Source of the DNA: Ulva prolifera
Taxonomy: Eukaryota > Chlorophyta > Ulvophyceae > Ulvales > Ulvaceae
Length of the DNA stretch: 64,000 bases
NCBI GenBank assembly: GCA_023078555.1
Contig: CM041198.1
Coordinates: forward strand, 5,656,354 to 5,720,353
Direction: 5' to 3'
The translations under genes were made by a program, and so were the position numbers. A model generated the notes under the pieces. It saw only the letters and a list, made by a program, of their open reading frames with translations. It was not told the DNA's origin and did no database searches. This document shows positions 46,701 to 61,300 of the stretch, piece by piece. Numbering within the stretch: the stretch's first letter is position 1; each line of letters starts with the position of its first letter.

Positions 46701-47181
46701 GATGCCTGACGACAAGCTCATCTTGGCGCTCAGGGCATGTTTGAATCGTCAGAGCAATCTGCATAGCAAACAATGCGTTACTGGAATCGCCTTCGAGAGA
46801 TGCGTGCATGCGTTGCGGCAGAAGCGTTACGCCGAGAAGGCATGTTCTGTCCGAACTTGAGTGCAAGAGGGCTCGGACCGGCACGCATAGAGATAGGAAC
46901 ATTCTTTGCCAGTATCCAGGTTGACATGAACATGATAAGGCTATCAAAGATTACCGGATCGGAAAGCTTGGCTCTAATTGGATGAGCTTCAGTAATACGG
47001 GAGGGAGATACAGCAACACACGTATTCAAACATGGCAAGGACGAACCTCAACAGCAGGCCACTCCTTGCATCTGGATGCCTCAAGCGGGTGATTGTAACA
47101 CAAATTCCTTTTCAAGAAAGGTACGCCAGTCTGCCAGTGCTGCTTCAGCTTGTGCAGCACGTCTCGACAGCCCGACCCCAT
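37706..47181 (-). CDS. SUZ12/EMF2-like Polycomb PRC2 subunit
   Basis: Proposed exons (minus) with agreeing phases: 45247-45578, 44522-44860, 43649-44182, 41008-43354, 40492-40694 (or 40501), 39792-40037, 37706-39436. The second carries FQLTRGTERP, like the SUZ12 strand before its zinc finger, then a C2H2 finger (CPLCGMHSTVAAALCAHVLACH). The VEFS box is split: SPAALMYFTIWESFQKRV in 39792-40037 and FVDRHRTELQQ...LCVQHLHLLLK in 37706-39436. VEFS binds the EZH2-type methyltransferase in PRC2, which places H3K27me3 in the nucleus (family knowledge). A likely first exon (about 47047-47181) has GVPFLKRNLCYN, like the SUZ12 PIFLHRTLTY segment; exons between 45600 and 47000 are unresolved. The 41008-43354 exon adds about 780 mostly disordered Ala/Pro/Gln residues, and the tail after VEFS about 500 more, making the protein near three times the usual length. 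Confidence 0.72.
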
Positions 47182-47703
47182 ACTGACGAACACGTCACCT
47201 CCAACGAGATTTATAACACAGAGAAGGTAGACGACGCATTGTATGTACCGGCCGTGCTGTTCCCCGACGAGCGGCACGAAACAACTGTTGAGCCATGGAG
47301 CCTGGCATTCGAAGCCATCGCCTGCAGGCTTGAATAGCCAATTATTGTGCTTGAAAGGTCAATCATTGTTTTTCCACGAGTCCACACTTTCACAGAGTGT
47401 GCGTCGTCACTCTGCCGTTCTTGACAGCATGCATGCGAGGCGGGGATACCGCATTGCGATGCGCAGTTGCGTCGTGACATCGGGGACTGCAGGCTGGCGC
47501 TGGCACAAACGCGGCTCCACTGAGCGCCTTCCACTAAAGATAACTGCAGTTCTGTTGGTAGGCATCGATTTGGTGTGGATCGCGCTGATTTGTACTGCAG
47601 CCTGGACCTCACGTCCGGGAGGCCGCATCGACGGGCTGCATTCTTATTTCGCCAACGCCAGGGCTTGTGATAATAAGATTAGGTTGTTTCATCAGGCTCA
47701 AGG
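47182..47703. promoter_or_regulatory. Likely divergent promoter region
   Basis: The SUZ12-like gene (minus) and prefoldin 2 (plus) point away from each other here. No TATA box stands out. An extra 5' exon of the SUZ12-like gene could occupy part of it, since a frame is open up to 47277. Confidence 0.35.
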
Positions 47704-48254
47704 ATGGCCGCTAAGCAACCTGGATCTGTTGATCCGCAGGTAGTTCAGAAAGCTGCTAGACTGTACAAGGAAGTCAACGAGATCCGTGATCGGTTTTTCG
47801 ATCTCGAGAATAGAGTACATGAACACGAGGTTGTCATTGAAGCTCTTGAGCCTCTCGACAAGACCAGGAAATGTTGCAGATTGATGGGGGGTGTTTTGGT
47901 GGAAAGGACTGTTGGACAGGTTTTGCCAACCATTAAGGACAACAGAGACAACCTGACACAGGTACGCCATACGACACCAGCGCCCTGTATTGATTGATTC
48001 TGCTGCATCATGGTTCACGGGTGTTTTCCGTGGGAGCCATGTAAGCGCAGGTCAATTGTCACCACTGCAGATGGTCATGTAATTACAAAAACACTCTAGC
48101 CCTGTATATGCGAGCAGGTGATCAACAGACGCAACACACTAGCAAATAATTGCAGGCTACACAGGCGCATAAAGATCTACTTCAAAAGAAAAGCAAGGAG
48201 TTGACAGAGTACTCGAGAGAGCATGGCATCCAGGTTCAAGCGTCATCAGATTGA
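47704..48254 (+). CDS. PFD2: Prefoldin subunit 2
   Basis: Two exons, 47704-47961 and 48156-48254, joined in phase 0 (GTACGC donor, TTGCAG acceptor), 118 residues. A first helix from about residue 10 to 55 (VVQKAARLYKEVNEIRDRF), the beta-hairpin core with the family signature DKTRKCCRLMGGVLVERTV (residues 55-75), then a second helix ending in KSKELTEYSREHGIQVQ. This is the beta-type prefoldin layout: two coiled-coil helices around a hairpin. Prefoldin is a cytosolic hexamer that hands nascent actin and tubulin to the chaperonin CCT. Length is close to the usual 110-150. The ATG at 47704 is the first in frame and gives a normal amino end. Confidence 0.93.
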
Positions 48255-49799
48255 TTCTCTTCCTTGAAGAGAAGGGTCATGCATCGTCTCACTCTCGAGG
48301 CGAACAGGCAGCAGCCACGCTACGAAAGGCTTCAGCATGCAACAGTTCAAGAAGCATAGTCATACGTACATGTGACGCATGTGCACAAAGGCGTATGTTT
48401 TGAAGACAAGCACTCTGTAGGCTGATACACCTGCACCTCATATGTCCGGAAGGCTGATACACCTCATATGTCCGGAAACTGCCTTCTCGTACTGAAGTTG
48501 GTGCCTACTCGGTGTGACGTTGAAGATACTCGGCTGGCCCTTTGAAATGGCGTCGTCTCAGCACAGGTCTTGCCTCACTGGTGTTTGTGCGGAGCTTGCC
48601 ATGAATCATGAGTTACAGACCTACATCTGTGCCCGTTCGTGGTTCTATAAGGTGATGTGAATACAGGCCTTCTGTTGTGCAGTAGACTGTGCAATGTAAT
48701 GGAAGTATGCAGCGCGCACAATTCCAGAGTTTGATGGTGGCCCGCAGTGGAGCAGATCTGCGTGATGCCGCAATGTCAGTCCAATGAAGGACACGAAAAT
48801 GTTGGTACATCTAACATCTAACAAAACCAGGGCGTGTGCATTTATCCATTGGTACTTGTGCAGCAGAACGACCCTGCCACCCATGATGATTGTGGTAAGC
48901 ATGTGATTGTGGAGTAAAAGGTGCAAGCATCTAGTATTCTCACGCGAACCGCAAGCCAAACTGTCCTGAACACGATGCTTTATTCTCCTTTTGCCTGCTT
49001 GAGCTCCATGCGGCATAATTATATGGCCATGTGGTATGAGCATATGGCCATGCTGCTAGTTACACATCGCGTACAGTCTCTGCAGCCCCAAACGCATACG
49101 CCAGGATTAGTTTGCAAATCATCATCCAGTTCCCGAAGCCCCTAGATACTGGACCAGTGCACTGCAGCCATTCAGGTCTGGCTGCAGATAGCATAGTCAT
49201 GACATCAATTTATGCATGTACCAAGTGAGCTACACGCAGCCGGGCTTAAGTGGCTGCAATGCACCCACCCTGTACCAAATATATGTACACAATGCCTACA
49301 GCCATGTTGCTTACAGGGCAGATTCTCTCAACCTTCTACGAACGTTCATAAAGGCATGATGCACACGTGGACTCGAGCACGCGTTGTCGCAACACCAACC
49401 CCACCACGACGCGCCTCATGCCTGGCGTACTCAAGCGTAACCAAGCACTCAATGCATTGCCACGGAGCCTTGCATACATTTACGCGGTACAATTGCATGG
49501 ACATGTATGTGCCCATGGTCTGCACGAGGTGTTCACAACATGCATGCTACGTACGTAAACACCGTTGAGCAGGTATGTGTGCAGGTGCTGAGCTGCAAGT
49601 GCAAGTGGCATGACAGCAGAACAGAAATGGATACGGCTTTGTGATCATGCACATACAGACCGTACTTAATTCAAAGCATGGACATGTAACGCGTAACGCT
49701 GGGTTTTCTAGGAACTCGGCTAGGTATAGTTATAATCATGATTTGTCGGAGCGAATCACCCAACAAAGACTGGAAGTTTAAGACCCCATGTAACGCTGG
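48255..49799. other. No recognisable gene
   Basis: AT-richer DNA with only short ORFs. It holds the prefoldin 2 3' UTR at its left; nothing else was recognised. Confidence 0.55.
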
Positions 49800-50252
49800 C
49801 CTAGATGTCCCTGCTTTCAATGTAGTACGGTACATACCAAGAACCCGCCTGAGGACCCTTTGTGCATAGGGGATGTGGCGGTTGTGAACCCTTGTGGTGG
49901 TACCTACTGCAGCGCGGCGGCTCGGGAGGGCGGGTCTGCTGCGGCTGTGCGGGATGTGCCGAACAACAATGTATCTCGTACGTACGACCCTGCTGTACAA
50001 GACTGTGTGCCGTTGTCGTATGAGGCGTATGGTAGGTTGGGGCGGTCTGCTATGGCGCATTTGAATCGGCTGGCGGAGGTTGCATCTCGGTGCGGTGGAC
50101 CATGGTGTGTCTGTGACGAATGCTTTGCGCCGGTCGAGTGTGGCGTTGTGCACAGGGAGTGCGTATGTGCTCCGTATGGGGCTTCAACCGTTGGCAAGTA
50201 TTGCCGGTGGGGCTGTGGTGCGAGGTCGTGCCCGGCCTGGTGCCATGAATGA
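49800..50252 (+). mobile_element. 3' end of a LINE (C-terminal endonuclease-like region)
   Basis: Plus-strand sequence reads DVAVVNPCGGTY, then PLSYEAYGRLGRSAMAHLNR, and after a one-base frame change near 50100 VTNALRRSSVALCTGSAYVL, then MGLQPLAS and a stop near 50251. This order (D-V-x-V-x-P...Y, E-x-Y-G-R-x-G, then R-R/E-x-S-V-A-L) is the usual carboxy end of algal and protist LINE-type reverse transcriptase proteins with a restriction-like endonuclease fold. Everything upstream, including the RT domain, is missing, as expected for a 5'-truncated copy. It carries at least one frameshift and is dead. Confidence 0.6.
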
Positions 50253-51305
50253 GTGAGTGGTTATGTGTGTGGATTCCGAGAACCGGTGGCATGCCCGGCC
50301 TCTGTCCTTCGCAAGTACATACATAATGAAGAAGGTGGCTGTGCACCATGCCTATAGGGACTGCAATTAAATTTTGCAGGGACAACCGTAACTCTACTTT
50401 TAGTTATCAGTATGACCCAACTGGCGAACAGCCTTCAGTGACACTGTCGGATTTTGCTCATGTACTTGCAATAGTCCGTGCACAAACAATCGCGCACAAG
50501 TACTCCAGCCTCTGCCAGCCACCACAGAGCACAGGCAGGTGTAAGCGGCAAGCGGCATCACAGTGTATCCATACAGCGGATTGTGTGCAACGGGCGCAGC
50601 TGACATCAACGTGCGTGTCTCATTTCACCCTACTGCCCCTGCAACCAGGTCACACCCCCTGTCCTCTACTAATCCATCTCAGGCGCTGGCATGGCCTCTG
50701 GCGACCGCTCCTGAACGAAACAATTGCGACACAGGCCAAGGTCTGTGAAATTGAGCAGAGTGCTCAGCATCACCCCGAGCGCCCCACACCGCCTCACGCC
50801 GCTGCTGTGGGTAGTGTGCTACCGCAGGCTAAGGGCCTGGCTGGCCACAAGGTCCAAGGGGGCTCGAGGATACCAGTCAGACAGCCACACTGCTGCGGCG
50901 CTACTGCCACGCATCCATGCGGACACTGATGGTGCCTTATTGATACAGGTGCAACACAGTGGTGACAGGGCGGGGCCTGTACTCAACGGCTGAAAAGTCG
51001 GCTTCTCGAGATGCCACCGGCAGCGAGAAAAGGCAGCGATGGCCCAATTGCAGAGCTTATTCAGAGTGCACACGCAACAGCCCATGACCGCAACGCAGGT
51101 ATTGGACAATGTGCCCCTGTGCCCTGTGAGCACACATATCTGTCTACCTCATGCCCCACATGTGGTTCCTGAGGGAGAGTCGGGTGGCTCGGCTCTGCAG
51201 CTTCATGTACCGCCTCTGGCGTGGTGCTAGCAGACCTGGGGAGGTTCTGTGCCAGAGTTTCTGATCCCCAGATGGGCACAGAAAAGGCAGTCCCACCCCC
51301 GGTCG
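50253..51305. other. No recognisable gene
   Basis: A 193-codon plus-strand ORF (50348-50929) is open but has no recognised domain and a composition like its surroundings. It may be the 3' UTR of the LINE or the downstream region of the ARF gene. Confidence 0.45.
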
Positions 51306-52283
<978 letters not shown>

Positions 52284-55200
52284 CTACAACACAAAATTTG
52301 CAAGACTTGCAAAATCACAGGTGAAGCTTTTTGTCGGCTGATCGCATTCGGTGGCTTGCTCTCTGCTCCCAAGGCACTACCCAGACCGTACCCGCATCTC
52401 TTGATTACCAAAGAAGGCATCCAAGAGTTTTGTGAATGTATTGCCCATGATTGGAAAATATATTCAGATTGCATACACAACAAAGGAGTCGGTTACGCTC
52501 GCGGGGTGACGCGCGGGTCAACTTCCCACTTCCAGCCAGAATTGTTGAGTTTTTCCTGCAGCAGAACGCCTGCCTGCTATGGATACGACGTGCGTTCTGA
52601 TTGAACGAGCATCCCAAGTTTTGCGTGCTTTTGTGGAGCCGGTACGTAAAAGTGGTTTCAGGTGGGCTCTTTACATGCGATGTTCATGTGAGCAGCTTGC
52701 ACGCCAGGTCCACACCCTTGGATCCGCCTCCTCCCCCCGCCGCCACCTTTCCCTCATCTATTGCACCCCGCGGCAGAGTTAGACTGTGCACGGCCTAACA
52801 AGCCCCAGGCAGAGATACCAAGGCGCTTAACACTGCGCTCTGCGCCGGGGCTGCTGCGCGGGCAATGTTCGCACGTGCATCGCCAAGAGAGCGAATGTTT
52901 CAAACACCATCGGGCGATCAGCCGCAAACGCCGTGAGAGGACATGGCCAGTGCCTGGACTCGCACCGGCATGTGAGTGGCAGTCCCTCCCCATGCACATT
53001 GTAGGCACATTTGCCATGTATGTAAAGTCTGGATGTACCTAGCCGTGTCCTCCAGAGAACATTGACATATCCGAATGGATGGGACGACAAACGGAATGGG
53101 CCAGCCACCTGTCAACTCCCCCCTCCGGACCCGAACGCAACATGTAAGCCTGACGTCAGCTGGTGCTACGGTCTCTCCTCTAGGCCTACAGGAGAGATCC
53201 GCAATGGCAGCACCAACCCATGTGTGCCATATACACCCGGAAAGACTAAGAGGATGCTGCTGTAGAGGCTGTTCCAGAGGTTTGTTCGATTGAACTTCCA
53301 GGTGTTGAGGTGGTCCTGCTTCACCACACACATTTGCCGCACGTGCATCCCTCGAGCAGCCCTCCGTCGGCCAACGCAAATGAATATCCAACAAGCTAGA
53401 CAACGCCACCCGCGCCTGCTGGTGGCCCGGGGTCGAGGCGTCTCGCATGTGGCAATTCCACGGATCCCAACCGATGCATAGTTGTATACGGTATGCATGT
53501 ACACGTCAGCAAGTGGTCTGACCCTTACCAGGCTTCCACGGTGCATGTTCCGCTGAGCTCAGCCCGTCCAAGAGTAGAGAGCTGCAGAATGTTCCTCACA
53601 AGCCATGGCTCTCAACTGCGGCCGGCGGCATACGTCTGGCGCCCTCCTGTCTGATCCAGGCAGCTGGGTGCACCTGCACACTGCTGGTTTCGCGGTGCTA
53701 CCCGCCGTGCCGCCTCTGTGCCTGTAACATACTGCATCACGCAGCCACGCCAAGTGACGGACCGCTGCGGAGGTGTGTGGGCGCATCGCTGGTGCTGCGT
53801 GAGCTTCTGGCGCACCTGACACTGACCTCCAGCTTTGTATCGGTTGCAGGCGGACGGCCCACCAAAGCGGGCCTCTTGTAGTTGGATGGTGCGGTCGGGG
53901 GGAGTGTACTCTGGCTGCTGAGGGTTGCTTGGTTGAGTCGCCAACGACTGTAGCACCCAAGACTGGGTGCAGCTGCACTTGACTCGAGGAAGGCAGAGCG
54001 ATCATTCGGCTAGGGTGGTGCAAGCACTCGTCAAGAGACACAGTTCTGCTGCGCTGCGTTGGAGCAACCAGCTGTGATCATGTCAGAAGTGATATTCAAC
54101 CAGGCACGACTTTGACCAAGAATACAAAAAGTATATCCGTCGCCGCTACCCATTACACAAATGGAACATGTGCACAATTAGTATCATGTAGCCTTTTCAG
54201 GTAGTAATCAATGCATTCTAGCTGTATGGTAAACATCAATTTATGCCAGCATCTAGAGAACACAAGACACCTCTACCCGGGCAAGCCTTTCGTTAAGGCA
54301 GCTGGTAAGGCAGCTTGATGACGTGCCGAATATTGCTGACCTGCTCGATACTATTCGGAGAGATAGACATTGCTTGACCCTCACATGCAGACAATTGCGA
54401 CCGATTGGATGAGTTGAGCGGATACTGTTCACGGCCCGCCAGCATGGACACAGCACGCGTTGGTCAGTAATAAAAATCTTGCAGCTTTTCAGTTGTGCTA
54501 TTCATGCACAACGGGAGACCTTATGGCGAGTCCAGAACTGTCAGGTCGCCGAAAATACGCACCGGTACAGCCCATGAAGCGCGCGCGTTGCCAAACAGCC
54601 ACTGATCCAAGTCATATCTCCCAGAAGATAACAGAATTGCCTTTCGCTTCATTTAGCCTGCCGTACATACACGTGCATTTCTCCGCTTCCATGATGTACC
54701 CGCTGCATACGCCGTGCCCCACGCCCATGAGTGATTGTTCTTGCCTGATGCAACAGAAACGGAAGGAAGACGATAACTGAGCGCACTGCCACGTTTTTAT
54801 TCTTTTTGCCGCAGCGGCAGTGAATGAGAAGAGGCGGGCGCGCGGCTAATCGCCGTGCTCGACGGTTATGGACGCAAATAGAGACAAAACTTTACCATAA
54901 TAACACCATGCTCTGACGCTATGCGTGCCTGCGTGTAGAGCACAGTGTAGACTGGCAAGTGCACCAATGTGGCGTTGGCTTGCTCAGCATGTACTGCCAC
55001 ACGCGGCAAGAGTACGGCAAAGGCAGGCCGACTGGCCGAGTCGCAGGAATAAATGCAGCATTTGATTGCATTCACATCGGATGGCGGCTACAGATGGTAG
55101 CTGCCTGTGCGCCTTTATCGCGCAGCTGCGGCTGGTCTTGAGCCGAGCAAGCACATGCATGCCCAGACAGCCATCACCGCCGTACCCAACCAACAAGGGC

Positions 55201-55345
55201 ACCGTTTTACATCGCGGGCCACAGCTGCCAAGCGGATTGCCTATTTCTTCCTCACTCTCATTGGACGGTTAGTATGGTGAATTCGGCGGAAGGGCCGTCT
55301 TAAGTGTGACGAGAAGTCGCGCAAAACATAGGGCGCCTTGGCCCC
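52284..55345. other. Mostly unassigned; missing ARF first exon expected here
   Basis: Only hypothetical ORFs. A GC-rich minus-strand frame at 53612-53956 is rich in Cys and Gln (GGPSACNRYKAGGQCQVRQK) and could be an exon of an unknown gene. Nothing supports a function. The stretch 54060-55340 is AT-richer and shows nothing recognisable. Confidence 0.4.
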
Positions 55346-58300
55346 ATGGTTTCGAACGCTCAGATTACCAAGAAGGTCGAAGAAAATCTTACTGTTGATC
55401 GGCGCAACAAATTCTCTGCTCGGTGTACGTGGACCATTCCGGATGTGAAGGGGAAGATCAAGCAGAAAGCTGTCTGGAGCAAATACTTCGATGTCGGGGG
55501 ATATGATTGTAGACTTCTGCTTTATCCTGGAGGTGTGCCGCACTGATGTGCTTGCGGTCCGATGCCAATATAGTCCACGTTTGCGTGCCTTCCAGCGAGG
55601 CATACGCCTCAGCACATACCCGGAGCCAGCGACCATTACTGAATAAATGTGCGTGTCAGCCGGAGCACATGCTTACCGGTCCTGTAGTGCAGCGACGACT
55701 GCGTATTCGGCGTGGCCTGTGCGTTGACGCCCCGTGCAGCGCCTCGTCCGTGTGACCCACACCCAGGCGCTGTGCAGACACGGCCATCTGTAGCCGCCAC
55801 TGCAATCACGCAGTATCCTGCGCCTACTAGATGCCTTTATCGACCAAGCCTGCTTGTTTATACCCATGCCAGCGTCCGCCCTGCGCGCACACAGCATAAC
55901 CACAATGCACGTCCCCGCGACGATGCCCTCTGTCAGATCCCTTCACCGGCATCTTAAGACCTAATCTATGTAGCCATCCTACATTCTTCTGCGTGTAATC
56001 GGTCCGGGGACGAGCCTCCAGTGTCCAGACAGACCCCGCTCAATGCAGGAGATTCTCAGGCCTTGCCAGGCTACATCTCAGTCTATCTCCAGATCACAGA
56101 CCCCGCAACAACGAATGCCAAGTGGGAGTGCTTCACCTCCTACCGCCTCTGCATCGAGAACCAGGTCGACACCGAGAAATCCGTGTCCCGGGACTCATGG
56201 CACCGCTTCTCCCCGAAGAAAAAGTCCCATGGCTGGTGTGACTTCACTCCCAGCGCCACCATCCTCGACGGCAAGTCCGGCTTCTGCGTGAGCGACTCCA
56301 TCGTCGTCTCCGCGGACATCCTGCTGCTGCAGGAGGAGTACTCCTTCCAGCGGGACCCCGAGCCAGGCAATGGCAATGCTGGCGCCGGCATGCACTCCGA
56401 CGTCCTCGCAGGCAAGTTCACCTGGAAGGTGCACAACATCTCCATGTTCATGGAGGTCATGTCGATGCAGAAGATCATGTCTCCGGTCTTCCCAGCGGGA
56501 GGCTGCCAGCTGCGCCTCTCGGTGTACCAGTCCACGGTCAACGATGTCGAGTACCTCTCGATGTGCCTCGAGAGCAAAGATGCAGACAAGTCCCCGGCCT
56601 CAGACAAGTCCTGCTGGTGCCTCTTCCGCATGAGTGTCATCTCACACAAGGAGAAGGGTGGCAGCCACATGCTGAGGGACTCGTACGGGCGCTTCGCAAG
56701 CGATGCCCGCACGGGGGACAACACGTCGCTCGGGTGGAACGACTACATGCCCATCAGCGACTTCTTTGACACCGCGCAGGCGTACGTCTCCCCCGACGGC
56801 ACGGCGGTGTTCACGACGTCGTTCCACATCATCAAGGAGAGCAGCAGCTTCGTGCGGCTGCCGCTGGAGCGCCTGCTCGGGGGCGGGAAGCGGGGCAAGG
56901 GCGGCGGGGGCAGCGACGGCTTCCAGGTTCGCCCTCCTCCCGCTGGCCCACCCACACTCAGACGCCTTGCAGCCTCTTCACGTGCGTATGTGGCGTATGT
57001 GGTCTTGTTAATTCGGAGCTGTCGATGTCCGGTTTAGGATACGGCTCAGTAAATTCAGATTTTCTTTCCTTTACGGACGTGCAACCACCACACACCACGG
57101 CCGAAGCAGCTCTTTCTAATTCTATTGCGAGACTCAGTGGGGATGCGGTCGGTGGCATATTCTACCCGCTCGCGGCGCCTGTGCTGTCGTGCATCCGCCG
57201 TGCCTGCCTGTGCCGACGAGCACTCGCTGTCGCGCGGTGTCTTCGCAAGACTAGAGCCCTGGCCGCCCGGGCTTGTGCGGGCGAGGCGTCGCTGGGGTCG
57301 TTCAGAGGCAGGCCAGAGGCAGCTTCCGGCTCATGGCAGCTTTCTCACGGGGGTTTTGCGGCCAGTTGCAAGCCCCTCAGGCCGATGCCTCACCTGTGCC
57401 GCATGCTCGATTCATCACGCATGCTTCACAGCGCTGGCTAGCCTTGGAGCGGACCACGGGGAGGTTGTGGGCGGTCTGCACTGCAGTGTCTGTGCGGCAC
57501 CTGAGCGTAGTGCTGTTCTGTGTGGGGGGATCGAGGCAGGTGCGCCTGAACACACAGCGTGTGTCATCATACACAGGGGTTCTGATGGACTGCGCAGTCA
57601 CTTGAAATAAAAAAAAATAAAAAATTTCATGTAGAGGTAGTCCCAGCCGCACAAGCTGGCCTGCTCTCGCCCCTGCTCGCAATGAGCCCCTCCCGCGTTC
57701 ACGAAAGCCCTGTAACATACATCCGAGTTACCTCAGGCTGACAGGCGGCAGTGCATCTCTGCATACGGGGCATGCGGGCCGTGCCCGTCGCCCGCTGCGA
57801 CCACCCGATAAGTAGGCGCTGCAGACTCTCATTTGTCCAAGAAACATTAATCCCCACTGATGCTAACTTATTCATTTTGTTTAAGAAAACGCACTCACAT
57901 GACGGCCGAACCCATGCTACAAGCCTCTCATCCGCTCCGCCCGTTACTCACAGTCTGTCTTTATGCTCTGCCATGCAACTGTCAGACCTCATGTAGTGTG
58001 TGTCCCGTTTCTTATGCAGTCCTGCAACCCACCCAGTCGGTGCAGCTCTCCGGCTGTGCTTGCGCTCTTCACACCCACCAACGACGCGCATGCATGCAGG
58101 GGAAGTTCACGTGGAAGATCGAGAACTTCACGAAGCTGAAGGACCTGCTGAAGAAGCGCAAGATCACGAGCCTGTGCATCAAGAGCCGGCGCTTCCAGGT
58201 CGGGGGCAAGGACTGCCGGCTGATCGTGTACCCGCGCGGCCAGAGCCAGCCCCCGATGCACCTCAGCATGTTCCTCGAGGTCACGGACCCGCGCAACCAG

Positions 58301-61300
58301 GAGGCAGACTGGTCCTGCTTCGTGAGCCACCGGCTGAGTGTCGTCAACCAGAACAAGGACTCGGACAAGAGCGTGAGCAAGGAGAGCCAGAACCGGTACT
58401 CGAAGGCGGCGAAGGACTGGGGGTGGCGGGAGTTTGTGACGCTGACGTCGCTGTTTGACACCGACCTCGGGTTCCTCGTGAATGACACGGTCGTGCTCTG
58501 CGCGGAGGTGCGCCGCTGCTGCCCCCGCGGGGCCCCCTTGGCCACGGCTGCTGTTGACCTACTGCGCCGCTGTCGCTCCCGCGCATTTGTCGATGTGTGG
58601 TTGCACGGCTGACGTTGTCTTTCCGTGCTCCCGCAGCCGCCGCGCACTCGATCGCGGTTCTCTCGTTCTCCACCGCTGTTCTGGTCCTCCACATGTGCAC
58701 ATCGCAGCTTCAGCCGTGCAAATTTTGTTCCTGGGTGACTCATGGCGCGTCTTGTTCTGCCGGCCCCGTGCACTGCGGATGCCGTATGTGGCCTCTTTTT
58801 TCCATGGCTGTCGTTGTTCCCCTGCGCCGCTGCCGCCCCCGTTCACCGCTGTTCTCCAACGATGTTCGCTTCCCCTACCTGTACACTGAGCGACCACTGC
58901 GGTGCACAGACTTCCCACGCGTGCCTCATGGGAGCGCCGGTTTGTGCTGCTCGTGCGAGGTGCTCCTCCCCGACTGGCCACTCCCATCAGAGGGCACGCA
59001 GACAGCACGCTTCAGCAGCATGCATGCACCTGCTTGCAGCACCCAGTCGTCCAGACATCATGTGTGTGTTTGTTGTGGCGTAGGGTGTCAATCTGAGCTG
59101 TGGTCGGGGTTGCCTGCTGCACGAGGCGGGGTTGATGACACGTGGTCTCCGAGTCACACGGTGACGAGAATCAGATCCAACAACAGTCTTCAAAGTTCTC
59201 TGACCCGCCTCCGTGCCAGCACTGTGCCCTTGCGTCGCCTGTGGTTCGCCCCAGTGTTCCCCTCGTATGCGGGCCCGCGTACATGATCACAGTGGCCTGC
59301 TCGCAAGCCCGATCGTCCGCATGAGCAGCTGCCGTGTACTACACCCAGGCGAAGTGTGCAGCCTTGCAAAGTCTCGCCAACGTCGAGGCCGGCCTTGACA
59401 AAGCTGGATATGCATCACCAGCACATCATGCGGGCCATCTGCTGCTGCTCTGTCACTGCTCATCCGCCTGTCCCCGTGCACACGGTGGGCTTGATGACAA
59501 CGCAGGTAGCTGCCAGGTACTGCGGTAGCGGCCTTGTACTGCGCATGCCCAGGATGCACCCACGCACGCCTTGTCCGTGTCAAGGCGGCCCTCGATGAAG
59601 CTGGTTGCACATAGCCACGTCGTGCACAGCACCTGCTGCCTTCTCCATAGTTGCAGATCCGCCTGTTTCCATGCACACGGTGGGGCTGATGAAAACCGGT
59701 GTCCGAGTCGACCACTGACGAGAAGAACCAACAACAGTCTTCAAAGTTCTCTGACCCACCACCACCTCCCCCCACGCCAAAACCTCACAACCCCCCACCA
59801 AACGCATGACCCCCATGCATACGCGCAGGTGCTCATCCTCAAAGAGGCCTGCGACGTGCGCCTCGTGCCCATCAGCCACGACTCCGCCAAGGCGCCGGCG
59901 CTCGCGCACGGCGCGCAGGCGATGGACTCCGCCGTCCTCTGCCCCCAGATCCCCCCCGGCCGCAAGCTCACGTTCACGTGGAAAATCGACAACTTCCTCG
60001 CGTTCAAGGAGATCCTCGAGACGCGCAAGATCTTCTCGAAGTTCTTCACGGTCGGCGGCTGCGACCTCCGCATCGGCGTGTACGAGAGCTTCGACACGCT
60101 GTGCATCTACCTCGAGAGCGAGGCGCAGAGCGCGGGGGACCCTCAGGAGGGGAGCTTCTGGGTGCAGTACCGCATCGCCGCGGTGTCGCAGAAGAAGCCG
60201 GAGCTGACGGAGTGGAAGGAGAGCAGCATCTGCACGCGCGCCTGGAACAACTCCGTGCTGCAGTTCATCAAGGTCCCGGACATGCTCAACAGGTGCGTGT
60301 CCTCGTGCCTCTCTACGGAGCCGCGCGTGTGTTGCGACGAGCGGCGTGCGCGGAGCTGCGCATGAACAAAAGAATGTAAAGGCCGCTTGTGATTGATTGG
60401 TGGGGAGGGGGGGGGAGGCGGTGCGTTGAGCGGGAGTGCGAACGGCGTCCAGTCACCCTCGTGGCGTGGGTAGGCCATCATTGAAACAGCCGTTGAAGGT
60501 CGCTCACATTGTGGCGTACTTCAAGCCTCGAATGTTGGCCTCTGGGTTGCGGGCCCGCCCCCCGACATTCTGAGTATGCATGGCTCAGAAGCAGCGGCCG
60601 TCGATCAGGCACAGCGGGTCACCTGATCCTGACATAGCTGCACTCTGTGCAGCGAGAAGGGCTACTTTGTCAAGGACAGCATCGTCCTCGCCTGCGACAT
60701 TCTCGAGTGTACCCCCTGGCTCGAGTTTGGGGACACGGACCTCACCTTCTCCGAGCCCGACACCGACGCCAATCCCGCGGCGCCGCCGCTTCCATGGCCA
60801 CTCGACGCCGACGACGCCGAGGCCGCCGCCAGCGGCGACGCCTCCGCCGTGCCCGGCGGCAGCAGCGGCGCCGTCATCGCTGGCGCAGCCACCGCCACGG
60901 CGGCTGCGCCGCCGTCCGGGGCCCCGGCCGCGGCGAGCAAGGGGCTGCCGGCGGCCGCGCCAGCGGCGACGGCCGCCGCCGGCAAGGACTCGGCGATCGC
61001 GCGGCTCCTCGGGCTCGCGGGGCTGCAGCTGAGCACGGTGCCGCAGCCGGAGTCGATGGCGGCGCCGGTGGCGGGGCCGCTGGCGGCTGCGGCCGGTGCG
61101 ACGGTGCACATCCAGGCGCTGCTGCAGAAGAAGCTTGCGGAGGATGAGGAGCTTCTGCAGTCGTTCTGCAAGGGCATGCGGGCCTACCTGCAGGTGCGCC
61201 TCGGCCTCCGCCGCTGCATGCGGTTGTCGTCGCCACCTGTATGTCGGAGGCGTGCAGCAGTGCATGATGTGCAGAATCCGCCTGATTCGGACCCAACCTG

